Assembly (NCBI RefSeq): GCF_037440165.1 | Contig: NZ_JBBIUQ010000017.1 | Span: 6,315-70,314 of the forward strand | Reading direction: 5' to 3' | Origin: Ignavibacterium sp037440165 | Lineage (GTDB): Bacteria > Bacteroidota > Ignavibacteria > Ignavibacteriales > Ignavibacteriaceae | DNA length: 64,000 bases | Shown: piece by piece, positions 35,939 through 44,665 of the stretch | Position numbering within the stretch: position 1 is the stretch's first letter | Layout of the letters: each line of letters opens with the position of its first letter | Notes under the pieces: model-generated | Told to the model about the DNA's origin: nothing | Database searches by the model: none | Seen by the model: the letters and a program-made list of their open reading frames with translations, nothing else | Program-made: the position numbers and the translations under genes

Positions 35939-36250
35939 TTATTCTGGTTTATTTAATTTCATTAAAATTATTTTTCTTATTTCATCTTTGGTTGGAATTC
36001 CATTTGGGTAATATCGGCAAGCAAGGGAAGGTTCTGATGGAGCTGGCATTCCAAGCAAATCTTCTCTATCTATCAGCAATGTTGGAGAACCTCTGAATTT
36101 AACTTGCATTGCGGTTACTTGGTCTTCTATCAATATTTTTTCTAATTCAATTCTGTCTGCCAAGTCTTTGATTGCCTCAGAAATACTATTCCACATTGTT
36201 ATGTGATTCGGACAACCTTCAAAGTACTGGAATTCAAGTTTTAATTTCAT
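35939..36250 (-). CDS. Thioredoxin-fold protein, alkylmercury-lyase-like small family
   Basis: 103 residues: YFEGCPNH with a single N-terminal Cys13, a GSPTLLIDREDL strand and a second Cys78 in SLACRYY. The pattern resembles small thioredoxin-like proteins found beside mercury and arsenic genes, sometimes annotated as alkylmercury lyase-like, but it is far too short for MerB. It is encoded 2 bases before the disulfide protein, so the two form a unit. Function is inferred from context only. Confidence 0.65.
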   Translation of the reverse strand: MKLKLEFQYFEGCPNHITMWNSISEAIKDLADRIELEKILIEDQVTAMQVKFRGSPTLLIDREDLLGMPAPSEPSLACRYYPNGIPTKDEIRKIILMKLNKPE

Positions 36251-36283
36251 TTGACTTTTCCTTTTTCTGTGTTTCCCTGTGAG

Positions 36284-36335
36284 TTCTCTGTGGTACTCCG
36301 TGTAATTTTTTCATTACACTGAGATATACAGAGAA
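36284..36335. repeat. Imperfect inverted repeat of the CACAGAG style
   Basis: TTCTCTGT at 36284-36291 pairs with ACAGAGAA at 36328-36335, and inside it GTGTAAT (36300-36306) pairs with ATTACAC (36313-36319). Unlike its relatives at convergent junctions, this one lies between two minus-strand genes, where it may end or attenuate the upstream transcript. Confidence 0.6.
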
Positions 36336-36359
36336 CAAACAGAGCAGCAACGAAAATTT

Positions 36360-36914
36360 TTATTCATCCCAGAAATACATTTTTGCTTCTGTCGAGTTTG
36401 GATGCGTGGTTTTTATTTCCTTTAATGTTTTTCTTAGTTGTGAATTATCTTTTATTTTGATGTAACGAGCGGTTTCTTTGGCAACCAATAGTTTTGGATA
36501 AAATGTTGTACTTACCAATTCATTCAGATCTTTATCAATAATGTTGATTATGTCATCATATCTTCCGCGAGGCATAATTGTTTCCGCAATTCCTAATCTC
36601 AGCATAGCCCGGAATTCATCTGCAGGAAGATAGCCGTTGAAGTGAAAGTATGAATTTCCATTCTGATCAAGAATATAAAAAGCCGGAGTCCAGTATGCTC
36701 CAAGTGATTTTCTGATTTCTCTGTCTTTGATTAAATCTTGCTTTAAAAGAACAAACCATTCATTCATTTCATCAATCACTTTCTGAACAATGTATGTAGT
36801 TGCATTCATTTTTTTGCAACCGCCGCAATTATCCATTTCGAATTGAAGAAGAATTATTTTTTTTGATTTTGATGCTTCTTCTTTTGCCTGCTCAAGATTG
36901 TTTAACCAGTTCAT
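36360..36914 (-). CDS. Thioredoxin-like protein with CGGC active site
   Basis: 184 residues. A thioredoxin-fold N-half has DNCGGCKKMNATTY with Cys30-x-x-Cys33 and a cis-Pro in YWTPAFYILD; the C-terminal 60 residues are helical. The fold is like the DUF255/YyaL thioredoxin group. No signal peptide, so cytoplasmic reductant. It lies between the two small disulfide proteins on the same strand and belongs to the arsenic-type gene run. Confidence 0.78.
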   Translation of the reverse strand: MNWLNNLEQAKEEASKSKKIILLQFEMDNCGGCKKMNATTYIVQKVIDEMNEWFVLLKQDLIKDREIRKSLGAYWTPAFYILDQNGNSYFHFNGYLPADEFRAMLRLGIAETIMPRGRYDDIINIIDKDLNELVSTTFYPKLLVAKETARYIKIKDNSQLRKTLKEIKTTHPNSTEAKMYFWDE

Positions 36915-37004
36915 TTTTAACCCTTTATTTTATTATTTCATTTTAATAAATGTATCATCATCATAAGATGATTTTATTTAATCATCAACTAATGGAAAAA
37001 ATAA

Positions 37005-37253
37005 TTAAATGGAAGATTCTTTTTCAAGCCAATGTTCTAAAGTTGATTTCGTCGGGATTTTTACCATCGCGAGAACTTTTCCATTCACTATTAACCCGGG
37101 AGTCACCATAATTCCATAATCAAGGAATTTTTCTCTATCTGTAATTTTTTCAATATTGGCTTGTAAGTTCTTTTCTGACACCACTTCTTTAACAAGGCTT
37201 TCCAGCTTAATGCAGTTCGCACAACCGGGACCGAGTACTTTTATGTCTAACAT
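37005..37253 (-). CDS. Small redox-active disulfide protein, second copy
   Basis: 82 residues, with LGPGCANC (Cys11, Cys14) and VTPGLIVNGKV, homologous throughout to the protein at 35.7 kb (shared DYGIMVTPGL-like core). A GGAGG-rich leader precedes the ATG. It is probably the partner once co-expressed with the ArsP-type permease. Two paralogues in 1.5 kb suggest a tandem duplication separated by other redox genes. Confidence 0.85.
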   Translation of the reverse strand: MLDIKVLGPGCANCIKLESLVKEVVSEKNLQANIEKITDREKFLDYGIMVTPGLIVNGKVLAMVKIPTKSTLEHWLEKESSI

Positions 37254-37284
37254 TTTGTTCCTCCTTTAATAATAATCAAATGGG

Positions 37285-37361
37285 ACACAGATTTAACAGA
37301 TCAAACGGATCTGAACTGATTATTTATCTGCGATAATCAGCCGAATCAGCTAAATCTGTGT
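37285..37361. repeat. Nested inverted repeat downstream of arsC
   Basis: ACACAGATTTA (37285-37295) pairs perfectly with TAAATCTGTGT (37351-37361), and CTGATTAT (37316-37323) pairs with ATAATCAG (37333-37340). A related repeat stands on the other side of the arsC pseudogene (37810-37876). Confidence 0.7.
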
Positions 37362-37362
37362 G

Positions 37363-37784
37363 CTATTGTTTAATGCTTCTATAAAACTCATAAAAATCTT
37401 TTTTAATTTCATCTCGCACTTTTCTGAATATAGAAAGAATTTCTTCTTCAGTTCCTGTTGCATCAGCGGGATCTTCCAATCCTATGTGTAATTGCTTTCC
37501 TACTTTACCAATAAACGCCGGACAAGTTTCTTTTGCGTTATCACAAACAGTAATTACATAATCAAAGGATTCAGTAATAAACTGCTCAACATCTTTTGGA
37601 TAGTTGTTTCTTATATCTATTCCTACTTCATTCATAACTTGTACAGTTTAGGATTAACTTTATCTGCGGGCTTTGTCCCGGCAGAATAATCCTCAAGCTC
37701 AGAGCCAAACGATTTCAGAAATCCTTCTACCATCTGACTACGACAGGAATTTCCTGTGCAAAGGATCAAGATTTTTTTCTTCAT
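37363..37784 (-). pseudogene. arsC: Frameshifted thioredoxin-type arsenate reductase
   Basis: Two adjacent frames make up one LMW-phosphatase-fold ArsC. The first (from 37784, MKKKILILCTGNSCRSQ) holds the CX5R P-loop (Cys9, Arg15) and stops after VNPKLYKL. The second (from 37635) begins MNEVGIDI and holds the resolving pair CDNAKETC. The total of 422 bases is one short of a whole number of codons, consistent with a single deletion at about 37638. The stop and next ATG overlap as ATGA, so two separate chains could still be made, but half-proteins are unlikely to be active. A sequencing error is the alternative; the damaged neighbours argue for real decay. Confidence 0.8.
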
Positions 37785-37809
37785 ATTTTCTTCTTTGATA
37801 AAAAAATAG

Positions 37810-37876
37810 AACACAGATGACACTGATTAAACAGATCTGCGCTGATCTGCAACATCAGCGTTATCAGCGTGCTATT
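37810..37876. repeat. Dispersed repeat upstream of arsC
   Basis: Sequence beginning ACACAGATGACACTGATT with inner GCTGAT/ATCAGC pairings, of the same style as 37285-37361. It lies between the permease remnant and arsC. The two repeats bracket arsC. Confidence 0.55.
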
Positions 37877-37879
37877 CAC

Positions 37880-38176
37880 TTAAAAAATAGCTCCATAAAT
37901 CAATCCGCTTATTGTTGCCATAATGACTACAAGCAATACATAAACTACTGTCTTTTGCGTACCAATTACACCACGAATAACAAGCATATTTGGTAATGAT
38001 AAAGCAGGACCAGTAAGCAATACTGCAAGTGCGGTACCTTTTCGCATCCCGTTATTTATTAGTCCTTGCAGAATTGGAATTTCAGTTAAGGTTGCAAAGC
38101 ACATAAATGCACCAGTAATTGATGCAAAGAAATTTGAGAACAAAGATTTCCACAAACAAGATTTGCAATCTATTCG
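37880..38176 (-). pseudogene. 5'-truncated permease (ArsP/DUF318 type)
   Basis: About 98 codons remain from the C-terminal end of a permease of normally about 300 or more residues. The sequence LTEIPILQGLINNGM and GPALSLPNMLVIRGV is the conserved C-terminal signature of the DUF318/ArsP group, with two membrane helices left. The frame is closed by a stop 3 codons before the arsR end, and there is no ATG or Shine-Dalgarno. The front part must have been lost by deletion fused to the end of arsR. It would have exported organoarsenicals or a related metalloid. Confidence 0.8.
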
Positions 38177-38537
38177 TTAGGAATAATTCCGATAACACAT
38201 TTATCATTTAACCGAAGAGCAATTCGTTTTTGCAATCTTTTTTCAACCTGAAGTAACACATCTGAATCAAGATAATTTTTAAGAAAGTTTATAATAGATT
38301 TTATTTCGACTTTATCTCTATTTAGCTTATAATAAATCCATGTCCCTTCTTTTTCCGTAACAAAGAAACCCGCTGATTTAAGTACACCTAAAGCTTTAGA
38401 TATAGCATACTGTGGAAGCTGCAACGCATCCATCAACTCACAGACGCATAAGTTTTTGCCACTTTTAATAAAAAGGTTTATTATTCTGAGCGGGTTTCAT
38501 CGGAGAGAGCCTTAAATATTTCTATAATCTTGTCCAT
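38170..38537 (-). pseudogene. arsR: Frameshifted ArsR-family repressor
   Basis: An ATG at 38537 starts MDKIIEIFKALSDETR, which runs into stop codons; the next frame continues LRIINLFIKSGKNLCVCELMDALQLPQYAISKAL to the end at 38170. One missing base near 38490 (CGCTC for CGCCTC) explains the break. Repaired, it would be 122 residues, normal for ArsR, including the LCVCEL metalloid-binding motif in the recognition helix region and a typical winged HTH. A TTG- or ATG-started fragment beginning at MMDALQL lacks the first helices and would not dimerise properly. Confidence 0.82.
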
Positions 38538-38539
38538 AC

Positions 38540-38565
38540 TTTATATGCAGATTTTTGCATATAAA
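38540..38565. promoter_or_regulatory. ArsR-type operator palindrome
   Basis: TTTATATGCA and TGCATATAAA are perfect 10-base arms with a 6-base spacer, the ATATGCA...TGCATAT form typical of ArsR-family operators. It ends only 2 bases before the arsR ATG on the minus strand, leaving no room for a Shine-Dalgarno, so the transcript would be nearly leaderless. The operator is intact although the repressor gene is broken. Confidence 0.8.
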
Positions 38566-38632
38566 CAATTTTCATTTCACAAGACAATGAGATTATTGAT
38601 TTAAATCAACCCGAAATAGTTTTTTGAAGTAT

Positions 38633-39538
38633 TTAGTGATGAGCAAGAATATCAAATTCATTACACAACTCACATTCAAATTGTAAAGTTGTGTGGTTTA
38701 TTTCATAACGAGCGTGCAGTTCTTTGGTGATAATCTTTTGGATTTCAGAGGTTTTACTCACACGCATATCTTCAACCTCAATGTGAGCTTCAAAATGAGT
38801 ATCGTTATCATTAAGCTTCCAAAGATGGATGTGATGAATGTTTTTTACTCCGGGAATTTTTTCAACGAATGATTTTATTTCTTCGAGATCAATTTCTTCT
38901 TTGTTCGACATCATCAGAATATCAATTGATTCTTTCAGAATTTTATAGGCTTCAACTAATATGTAAAGTGCAATTAATATTGTAAGAACCGGATCAATCC
39001 AATAAACTTTATAACTTATGATAAATATCGCTCCGATTATTATTGCAATGCTTGAGATTGCATCGCTCACCAAATGAAAATATGCTGCTCTAATGTTTAA
39101 GTTTTTCTCTGAACCTTTTTTAAGCAGTAAGGCACCAATAACATTTGGAATAAATCCTGCAACAGCTACAATCAACATCAGACTTCCGGCAATTTCATTC
39201 GGATTGCTCAATCTTCCAATTGCTTCCCGAATAAGAAAGAAACTAATGATAATCAAAGTGCTTGCATTTACAACTGCTGCAATAATTTCTGCTCTCTTCA
39301 ATCCAAAAGTGTATTTAGGTGTTTTAGGTTTTCTGCTTAATCTCAGTGATATGTATGTTATTACAATTGCAATTGCATCGCTGAAATTATGCATTGCATC
39401 AGAAATAAGAGATAAACTTCCGGAAATAATACCACCGACGATCTGCACAATTGTGATGAAGATATTAAGAGCAATGGTGATGAAAAGATTTTTTTCAGAA
39501 GTTATGCTAGTCTGATTATGTGAATGATGGTGCGACAT
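38633..39538 (-). CDS. Cation diffusion facilitator (Zn/Cd/Co efflux)
   Basis: 301 residues, six membrane helices in the first 200 residues, with the two metal-site motifs HNFSD (helix II) and HLVSD (helix V), and a C-terminal ferredoxin-like domain (KIPGVKNIHHIHLW). The His-rich start (SHHHSHN) is usual for the family. It exports divalent metal ions with proton antiport. It ends the metal/redox run and overlaps by geometry with the phosphodiesterase gene that precedes it by 1 base. A czcD-type name is plausible but specificity is not determinable. Confidence 0.92.
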   Translation of the reverse strand: MSHHHSHNQTSITSEKNLFITIALNIFITIVQIVGGIISGSLSLISDAMHNFSDAIAIVITYISLRLSRKPKTPKYTFGLKRAEIIAAVVNASTLIIISFFLIREAIGRLSNPNEIAGSLMLIVAVAGFIPNVIGALLLKKGSEKNLNIRAAYFHLVSDAISSIAIIIGAIFIISYKVYWIDPVLTILIALYILVEAYKILKESIDILMMSNKEEIDLEEIKSFVEKIPGVKNIHHIHLWKLNDNDTHFEAHIEVEDMRVSKTSEIQKIITKELHARYEINHTTLQFECELCNEFDILAHH

Positions 39539-39539
39539 T

Positions 39540-40310
39540 TTATTTAATTATTACTTCAATTGCGTTTCTTATCTTCAAAGGCGAATTGGTTGTTAAAGAA
39601 TTAATTCCGCATTCTGTTAACTTGATTGCTGTTTCTGGACCTTCAACATTATATGCACAGATATCAAGACTTTTATCCTTTAATGTTTGAATGAATTTTT
39701 TATCAATATATGAATTGGCGTAAAGAACTAATCCATTGCAATTAACTGAGCTTATTTTTCTGAAAATCAACCTCTGAGCAAGAGATTTAAAGTATTCTCC
39801 TTTTGAAAAATACCAACCGAAAATCAAGTAAGCTTTTATTTCAGGTAAATATTTTTTTACTGCTCTAATGATATTTTTATGAAAAGAAATAATCCTGATT
39901 TTTCCAGATGGAATATTACTTTCTTTCAGAATTTCTTTCAATCTAATCAGAATTTTTTCTCTGTTATCTTTTATCTCAAGATGAAGTCCTTTTGATTCCG
40001 GAATAATTTGTAAAATTTCCTGCAAAGCAGGAATGGTTGTTCCCTCATATTCTTTTCCTCTTTTAATTCCCACATCAACATTTTTAAGTTCAGCAAGTGT
40101 AGATGAAATTACTTTAATGTTTTTATTTCCAACTCTGCCGGTGTTTGAATCGTGAATACAGACAATTTCATTATCTTTCGTAAGCCAGAAATCACCTTCA
40201 ATAAAATCAGCATTTTCCTGAAAAGCGATTTTAAATGAAGGGATTGTATTCTCAGGTGCGATGTAAGATGCACCACGATGAGCAACTATTAAAGGAAAAT
40301 TAGATGCCAT
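39540..40310 (-). CDS. Glycerophosphodiester phosphodiesterase
   Basis: 256 residues of the GDPD TIM barrel: VAHRGASYIAPENT (about 8-21) with the catalytic His, EGDFWLTKDNEIVCIHD (about 37-53) with the metal ligands and second His. It hydrolyses glycerophosphodiesters from lipid turnover to glycerol-3-phosphate. No signal peptide, so cytoplasmic. It lies 1 base before the CDF gene on the same strand, hence co-transcribed; the patatin gene upstream makes a phospholipid-degradation pair. Confidence 0.9.
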   Translation of the reverse strand: MASNFPLIVAHRGASYIAPENTIPSFKIAFQENADFIEGDFWLTKDNEIVCIHDSNTGRVGNKNIKVISSTLAELKNVDVGIKRGKEYEGTTIPALQEILQIIPESKGLHLEIKDNREKILIRLKEILKESNIPSGKIRIISFHKNIIRAVKKYLPEIKAYLIFGWYFSKGEYFKSLAQRLIFRKISSVNCNGLVLYANSYIDKKFIQTLKDKSLDICAYNVEGPETAIKLTECGINSLTTNSPLKIRNAIEVIIK

Positions 40311-40373
40311 TCTTTTTCAAATCTCACCAATAATTTTTTTTAACTTGTGCTCAACTTTAAGAATAGAGGAATT

Positions 40374-41234
40374 TCAATTATATAATTGCAAAATATTGTC
40401 AAGATTGTCTAAAGCAGCTTTCTCTCCGGCTGAAATTATTAATTCAGCTTTGTCAAAGTCTGCCCAGCTTAAATTTTTTACAGCAGGACTAATAACAAGA
40501 TTCGCTTCTCTCAATTTCAAAACAGATAAATGATATGAACTAATATCTTCTGCACGATAAAGTATTTCAAATACATTTTGCGGTTCTTCAATTAGCTTTA
40601 ATTCTCTTGTAACATCAACAGCTAAAACTCTGTCAGCACCAAGTTCTCTAACTTTTCCGGCAGGAACACTTTCTGAAGCACTTCCATCAATCAAGAAATA
40701 ATTTTCATACTTAACTGGTGGAAATATTCCGGGAATTGCAGAGCTCGCCTGAATAATTTTTCTTAAATTCCCGCTCGAGAAGTTGATCTCTTCTCCTGAA
40801 AGCAAGTCAGTGGCAATTGCAGAAAACCTTATTTTGAAATTTTCAATAGGGACATCCGGAATTACTTTATACATTTCATCGGTTAATTCATCATCAAAAT
40901 AAGAAAGACGGTTTAAAGCTTTTAATGCCTGAATTCTTTTGCCGACGTAATCATAAAATTGCTCAAAATAATTTTTATCAATCTTACTATTGTTTTCACT
41001 GAGCTTCTCAATTCCCAACTCAATAAATTTTGGGTGATTGATTATTCCAAGAATGAATTCTTCAACTTGTTGAATATTTCCATAGTATGCATAGAGACCT
41101 CCAACAATCGCTCCCATACTGCAGCCGGTAATGTAGTGAATTTTTATTTTGTTTTGTTCAAGAACTTTCAGAAAACCAATGTGAGCCAAACCTCTTGCAC
41201 CGCCGCCTCCAAGTGCTAATCCGAATTTTTTCAT
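40374..41234 (-). CDS. Patatin-like phospholipase
   Basis: 286 residues. The oxyanion loop GGGGARG (8-14), nucleophile GCSMG with Ser39, and DGSASESVP with the catalytic Asp are all in family spacing, consistent with the RssA/YlbK type of bacterial patatins. No signal peptide. It should deacylate phospholipids or related lipids; its product could feed the adjacent glycerophosphodiesterase. It is 64 bases downstream of the cyclopropane synthase gene on the same strand. Confidence 0.9.
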   Translation of the reverse strand: MKKFGLALGGGGARGLAHIGFLKVLEQNKIKIHYITGCSMGAIVGGLYAYYGNIQQVEEFILGIINHPKFIELGIEKLSENNSKIDKNYFEQFYDYVGKRIQALKALNRLSYFDDELTDEMYKVIPDVPIENFKIRFSAIATDLLSGEEINFSSGNLRKIIQASSAIPGIFPPVKYENYFLIDGSASESVPAGKVRELGADRVLAVDVTRELKLIEEPQNVFEILYRAEDISSYHLSVLKLREANLVISPAVKNLSWADFDKAELIISAGEKAALDNLDNILQLYN

Positions 41235-41298
41235 CTACAAATATTTTTCAATGATTGAATATAATTATTAGAATTTTTTTATAACAAGAACCTGATAA

Positions 41299-42423
41299 CT
41301 ATCTTATTGAAAAATATCCACCAGGAATCCCTCTTTTAGATAAAACAATTTGCCAAAGTTGATTTTTATTTCTTGCCCGAAATGCACCAGCACACGAGAG
41401 TAAAAAGTATTTCCACATTCTGTAAAAGCGTTCGCTGTATTTATTTTTGATTTTGTCCCAATTGCTATTGAAATTATTAAACCAAGCCATTAAAGTTTTA
41501 TCGTAATCCGCACCAAAGTTATGTAAATCTTCAATAACGAATAAATTCTCGACAGCTTTTGCCAACTGTGCGATTGAAGGCAGCATTCCATTTGGGAAAA
41601 TGTATTTATGCGTCCAGGCATCAGTGCTTTTAGTTGAACGAACTTCACCTATTGTATGAAGTAAAAACAATCCGTCATCCTTCAGATTTCTTTCAGCAAC
41701 CTTAAAGTAAGTTCTGTAATTTTTATATCCTACATGTTCTATCATTCCAACAGAGACTATTCTATCAAACTTTTCATCAACATCGCGATAATCTTGCAAA
41801 TGTAACTCAACGGGCAGACCTCTGCATAATTCTTTCCCGAGTATAACTTGTTCCTTCGAGACGGTAATTCCAACAACCTCAACTCCATATTTTTCTGCAG
41901 CATATTTCCCGAAAGCACCCCAGCCACATCCTATATCCAAAACTCTCATTCCTGTTTTCAGGTAAAGTTTTTTACAAATCAAATCGAGTTTGTTTTCCTG
42001 AGCTTCGTCTAAATTGTCTGCATTTTTCCAATAAGCACAGCTGTAGTTCATTCTTTTATCAAGCATATTCTGAAACAAATCATTTCCCAAATCGTAATGT
42101 CGCTCGCCAATTATAAAAGCTCGGTGTCGTGATTGCATGTTGAACAAATAGAAGCCGGCTAAACGCAAAGCAATTTTTAGATTTCGCTTAGCTTTTTTCT
42201 GAAGATCAGCGCGGACAATTCGATAGATCATTTCATCAAGTTTTTCTACTTCCCACCAGCCATCCATATATGATTCACCGAGTCCTAGTTCAACTTCGGT
42301 TATTACTCTTTTATAAAATCTTTCATCGTGCACCTGAATATCCCAGGGCTTACTGCCGTTAATTTCAATTTCGGCGAGCGATAATAATTCTTTAACCAGA
42401 GATTGATACTTAATTGCTGCCAT
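41299..42423 (-). CDS. cfa: Cyclopropane-fatty-acyl-phospholipid synthase
   Basis: 374 residues. The N-terminal lipid-binding part (WDIQVHDERFY, GLGESYMDGWW) precedes a SAM methyltransferase domain with VLDIGCGWGAFGKYAAEKYGVEVVGITVS, SVGMIEHVGYKNY and a C-terminal FYRMWKYFLLSCAGAFRAR. These are the full set for Cfa, which adds methylene across double bonds of membrane lipids. The gene starts the minus-strand lipid group and is divergent from the TetR-RND operon. Confidence 0.93.
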   Translation of the reverse strand: MAAIKYQSLVKELLSLAEIEINGSKPWDIQVHDERFYKRVITEVELGLGESYMDGWWEVEKLDEMIYRIVRADLQKKAKRNLKIALRLAGFYLFNMQSRHRAFIIGERHYDLGNDLFQNMLDKRMNYSCAYWKNADNLDEAQENKLDLICKKLYLKTGMRVLDIGCGWGAFGKYAAEKYGVEVVGITVSKEQVILGKELCRGLPVELHLQDYRDVDEKFDRIVSVGMIEHVGYKNYRTYFKVAERNLKDDGLFLLHTIGEVRSTKSTDAWTHKYIFPNGMLPSIAQLAKAVENLFVIEDLHNFGADYDKTLMAWFNNFNSNWDKIKNKYSERFYRMWKYFLLSCAGAFRARNKNQLWQIVLSKRGIPGGYFSIR

Positions 42424-42596
42424 CTCAACCTCCTTTGATAATGGATATTGAGAAATTTTAATTCATCCGTCCTGCAAGAAACTCAAAAAACAAAAAGTTT
42501 GGTTAATCACAATCAAAACTTAAGAAATACCACAGTAATATGATAGATTAAAAAGAATTTAGGATGACATATATATAGGTTAGTACGGAAATAAAA

Positions 42597-42616
42597 TCAC
42601 CGGTGAGTGAGGTCAC
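42597..42616. promoter_or_regulatory. Candidate TetR operator
   Basis: Two abutting palindromes, TCACCGGTGA (42597-42606) and GTGAGGTCAC (42607-42616), both made of TCAC/GTGA half-sites. They lie in the 278-base intergenic region, 86 bases before the TetR gene. A role as the autoregulatory site is inferred from position and symmetry only. Confidence 0.5.
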
Positions 42617-42701
42617 AAAAATTTTTCTGTTCAAATGGAACTATTGAATTCATTTATATTGTTTATAAGTTTCGAACATTCAATTAAAAAGTTTGAGAAA
42701 T

Positions 42702-43304
42702 ATGAACACAATTGATGCAAAGAAAGAACTTATCTTAAAAACAGCAAGAGTGTTGCTGGCAAAGAATGGCTTTGCAAAAACAACTCTGGATGATATTGCC
42801 AATGCACTCGGTATGAAAAAATCATCACTTTATTACTACTACTCTAACAAAGAAGCTCTGATTGAAGATGTAATGAACCACGAACGAGAGAATTTCTGTT
42901 TGCTTATTAACGATGCGCTTAACAGTGACGGAACTACAATTGATAAAATCATCAATTATGAAAAAGCAAAATTTGAATATGTTTCTGAGACGATAAAACT
43001 CCACGAAATATCCACCAGTGTTTTGTTCGAGATGAAAAGCAAAATGTTTGATCAGATTCAGATTATTCATAAAAAAGAAATCGAAATGCTCAGAAAAATT
43101 CTTGATGAAGGAATCAGAAAAAAGGAAATTAAAAAATGCGATACTAAAAGAATCGCAGAATTGATTCTTACTTTATCAGAAGCACTGCGACATCGTGAGT
43201 TTTACTTCGCTTCTTTTTCTATAAACAAAAAAATTGATTTTACTAAAGCAGTTGACGATATGATTTTTGCCGTCAAACTAATCTTTGATGGATTAAAAGT
43301 TTAA
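42702..43304 (+). CDS. TetR/AcrR-family repressor
   Basis: About 200 residues. The HTH NGFAKTTLDDIANALGMKKSSLYYYYSNKEAL is standard TetR; the C-terminal ligand domain is unrecognised. I take ATG 42702 rather than the TTG 9 bases upstream. It lies 23 bases before the TolC gene on the same strand and likely represses the efflux operon until a toxic substrate binds. Confidence 0.93.
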   Translation: MNTIDAKKELILKTARVLLAKNGFAKTTLDDIANALGMKKSSLYYYYSNKEALIEDVMNHERENFCLLINDALNSDGTTIDKIINYEKAKFEYVSETIKLHEISTSVLFEMKSKMFDQIQIIHKKEIEMLRKILDEGIRKKEIKKCDTKRIAELILTLSEALRHREFYFASFSINKKIDFTKAVDDMIFAVKLIFDGLKV

Positions 43305-43327
43305 TAATTATTTCAGGAGGAATAACA

Positions 43328-44641
43328 TTGAAAAAAATATTTTTTCTTCTTGTTGCTTTTTCTTTTGCCTTGTTGGCGCAGAATAACACAGTAGTGCTGA
43401 CAATGGATGAAGCAATTAATCTTGCTCTTGAGAAAAACTCTGAACTTAAGATCGCAAATATGGAAGTGGAAAAATCCGAACAAAAACTTCGCGAGGCACG
43501 AAGCGGATTGTTTCCAAAGCTTGATTTAAGTGGTCAATATCAAAGATATATTAATAAACCGGTAATATTTCTTCCTCCCGGCTCTCCTTTAGGTCCGACA
43601 TTAGAAATTGGATCTGATAATTCTTATCTGGCTGCAGCACAATTATCAGTTCCGCTATTTGCATTACCTCTTTATGAAGGAATAAGTCTGGCTTCTGATG
43701 CGGTTGATATTGCTCAGCAAAATTATGTTAGCACAAAAAACAAAATTGTCGGAGATGTTAAGAAGTCATTTCTTGCTGTGATTCTTACCAGAGAAACAAA
43801 AGATGTAATGCAGCAAAGCTTGAAAAATGCTGAAGAGAATTTTGAAAACATTAAAAGACTTAATTCTGCAGGAACACTTTCAGATTATGATGTTCTGCGT
43901 GCTGAAGTGCAGGTTGAAAATCTAAAACCAGTTGTGCTTCAGATGGAAAACAATTACAAATTATCTCTTGAAGCATTGAAAGTTGCAATAGGTCTTGATG
44001 CAAATCAGAACATAGATGTTGTTGGTGAAATGCGGTTTGATGAAGAATATAAAATCCCGACTGAAAATGAAATTATTGAAGAGCTTATTCATAACAATCC
44101 TCAGCTTGCGATTCTTGAAAAACAAGTTCAGTTAAATGACAGAAATGTTTCCCTTGAACAAGCAGCTTACTTTCCATCACTGGCAGGATTCGGAAATTAT
44201 CAATATCAGACACAGGCGAACGATTTCAAATTTTCTGATTACCGTTGGGTAAAAACTTTCGTGCTCGGCTTACAATTGCAGATACCGATTTTCAACGGAT
44301 TTAAAACTCAGTCAAGAGTTGGTCAGGCAGAAATTGGATTGAATCAAGCAGTGGAACAAAAGAGAAATCTTACTGAAGCAATTAAAACATCGGCACTGAG
44401 TATTTTGTATCGTGTTCAGCAGGCAGTTAAAAGAATTGAAGGACAAAATAAAACAGTAAAAACTGCTCAGGAAGGTTATGAAATTGCAAAACGAAGATTA
44501 GAGAATAATGTCGGAACTCAATTAGAAGTTAATGATTCAGAACTTGCATTACGACAAGCTAAATTAAATCGGCTGCAAGCTATTTATGATCTTAAAGTTG
44601 CTGAAGCTGATTTAGAAACAATACTTGGAAGAATTAAATAA
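43328..44641 (+). CDS. TolC-family outer-membrane efflux protein
   Basis: 437 residues with a signal peptide ending LLAQ. It has the two long-helix halves of TolC (LTMDEAINLALEKNSELKIANMEVEKSEQKLREAR, then again from NNPQLAILEKQVQLND). A perfect AGGAGG lies 7 bases before the TTG start. It is the outer-membrane channel of the RND pump encoded downstream (24-base gap to the adaptor). Confidence 0.92.
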   Translation: MKKIFFLLVAFSFALLAQNNTVVLTMDEAINLALEKNSELKIANMEVEKSEQKLREARSGLFPKLDLSGQYQRYINKPVIFLPPGSPLGPTLEIGSDNSYLAAAQLSVPLFALPLYEGISLASDAVDIAQQNYVSTKNKIVGDVKKSFLAVILTRETKDVMQQSLKNAEENFENIKRLNSAGTLSDYDVLRAEVQVENLKPVVLQMENNYKLSLEALKVAIGLDANQNIDVVGEMRFDEEYKIPTENEIIEELIHNNPQLAILEKQVQLNDRNVSLEQAAYFPSLAGFGNYQYQTQANDFKFSDYRWVKTFVLGLQLQIPIFNGFKTQSRVGQAEIGLNQAVEQKRNLTEAIKTSALSILYRVQQAVKRIEGQNKTVKTAQEGYEIAKRRLENNVGTQLEVNDSELALRQAKLNRLQAIYDLKVAEADLETILGRIK

Positions 44642-44665
44642 AAAAATTTTTAAGGAGAAACTATA

